Part shown: positions 6,912 through 7,329 of the stretch, one piece after another
Numbering within the stretch: position 1 is the stretch's first letter
Layout: every line of letters starts with the position of its first letter
DNA from: Bacillota bacterium
Lineage (GTDB): Bacteria > Bacillota > Dethiobacteria > Dethiobacterales > Dethiobacteraceae
Reading direction: 5' to 3'
DNA length: 7,329 nucleotides
Assembly: GCA_012841735.1 (NCBI GenBank)
Contig: DUUE01000197.1
Span: 1 to 7,329, forward strand
The notes under the pieces: model-generated
What the model saw: the letters and a program-made list of their open reading frames with translations, nothing else
The model's database searches: none
What the model was told of the DNA's origin: nothing
Made by a program: the position numbers and the translations under genes

Positions 6912-7329
6912 TCAGTCACCTTCAAACTTATAACCGACGCCGTACACAGTGCGGACGAAACGCGGCTGCTCTGGGTGCGGCTCCAGTTTCTGCCGCAGGT
7001 TTTTAATGTGGCTGTCTATGGTGCGGTCAAAACCGGTGGCATAAACGCCCTGGACAATTTCCAAAAGTTCGCCGCGGGAAAAAACACGCCCCGCATTTTT
7101 GGCCAGTGCCACCAGCAGCCTGTATTCCGTGGCTGTCAGTTCAATTTTTTTACCGTCAAAAGTTACTTCATGCCGCAGGGTGTCTATCACCAGCCTCCCG
7201 TCGGCAAATTCCAGTACATCGGCCAGCAAACCGGGAGCATTGCGTGCCCGCCGCAGCACGGCCAGGACGCGGGCGACCAGTTCCCCGGGACTGAAAGGCT
7301 TGACAATATAGTCGTCCGCACCCAGTCCC
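6912..7329 (-). CDS. OmpR/PhoB-family response regulator, C-terminal part (start beyond window)
   Basis: The frame is open from the right edge to a TGA at 6914-6912 and shows 138 residues. The first part is the end of a receiver domain: GADDYIVKPFSPGEL contains the conserved Lys-Pro (K10 of the visible part). The phosphoacceptor Asp lies outside the window. From about residue 38 it is a winged-helix DNA-binding domain: IELTATEYRLLVALAKNAG, VFSRGELLEIV, the recognition-helix region DRTIDSHIKNLRQKL, and the terminal hairpin RTVYGVGYKFE. A start at the internal codon 7259 would split the receiver from the DNA-binding domain and is not the real start. It is the partner of the histidine kinase gene two bases downstream. 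Its target genes cannot be read from the sequence; autoregulation is common in the family but the promoter is off the window. Confidence 0.95.
   Translation of the reverse strand, partial: GLGADDYIVKPFSPGELVARVLAVLRRARNAPGLLADVLEFADGRLVIDTLRHEVTFDGKKIELTATEYRLLVALAKNAGRVFSRGELLEIVQGVYATGFDRTIDSHIKNLRQKLEPHPEQPRFVRTVYGVGYKFEGD

Overview
This GC-rich window carries six protein-coding genes, all on the minus strand, so the biological reading order runs from high to low coordinates. The layout is: the C-terminal part of an OmpR/PhoB-type response regulator (cut by the right edge), a BaeS-like membrane histidine kinase, a 174-base gap with a good sigma-70-type promoter, then selA, selB and selD, and finally a PTS_EIIC_2/PfoR-type polytopic membrane protein cut by the left edge just before its C-terminus. 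I found no rRNA, tRNA, CRISPR array, insertion sequence or long repeat, and no gene-free stretch over 300 bases.

The core is a selenocysteine (Sec) operon. SelD makes selenophosphate, SelA converts seryl-tRNA(Sec) to selenocysteinyl-tRNA(Sec), and SelB is the special elongation factor that delivers it to UGA codons. selA and selB overlap by 13 bases, with selB starting at TTG. selB and selD overlap by 8 bases. The membrane-protein gene follows selD after 31 bases with a strong ribosome binding site. The arrangement suggests one transcript with coupled translation.

The most important observation is that selD is itself a selenoprotein gene. A conventional ORF begins at the ATG at 2010 and lacks the catalytic N-terminus. 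Upstream, in frame, is a TGA at 2022-2020 at exactly the position of the catalytic Cys/Sec in the conserved GG-(C/U)-x-x-K loop, preceded by an ATG at 2067. A small hairpin just after the TGA could be a bacterial SECIS element. The real selD is therefore about 347 residues with Sec at position 16.

The organism is most likely a Gram-positive anaerobe of the Clostridia (Peptococcaceae/Moorella-like). This is inferred from the purine-rich ribosome binding sites, TTG start use, the selA-selB-selD order, a Sec-containing SelD and a PfoR-type protein; it is not proven by the window. selC (tRNA-Sec) is not present here and must lie elsewhere. The two-component genes look like a separate, ordinary regulatory pair next to the sel operon. 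The membrane protein downstream of selD is the least explained member of the cluster.
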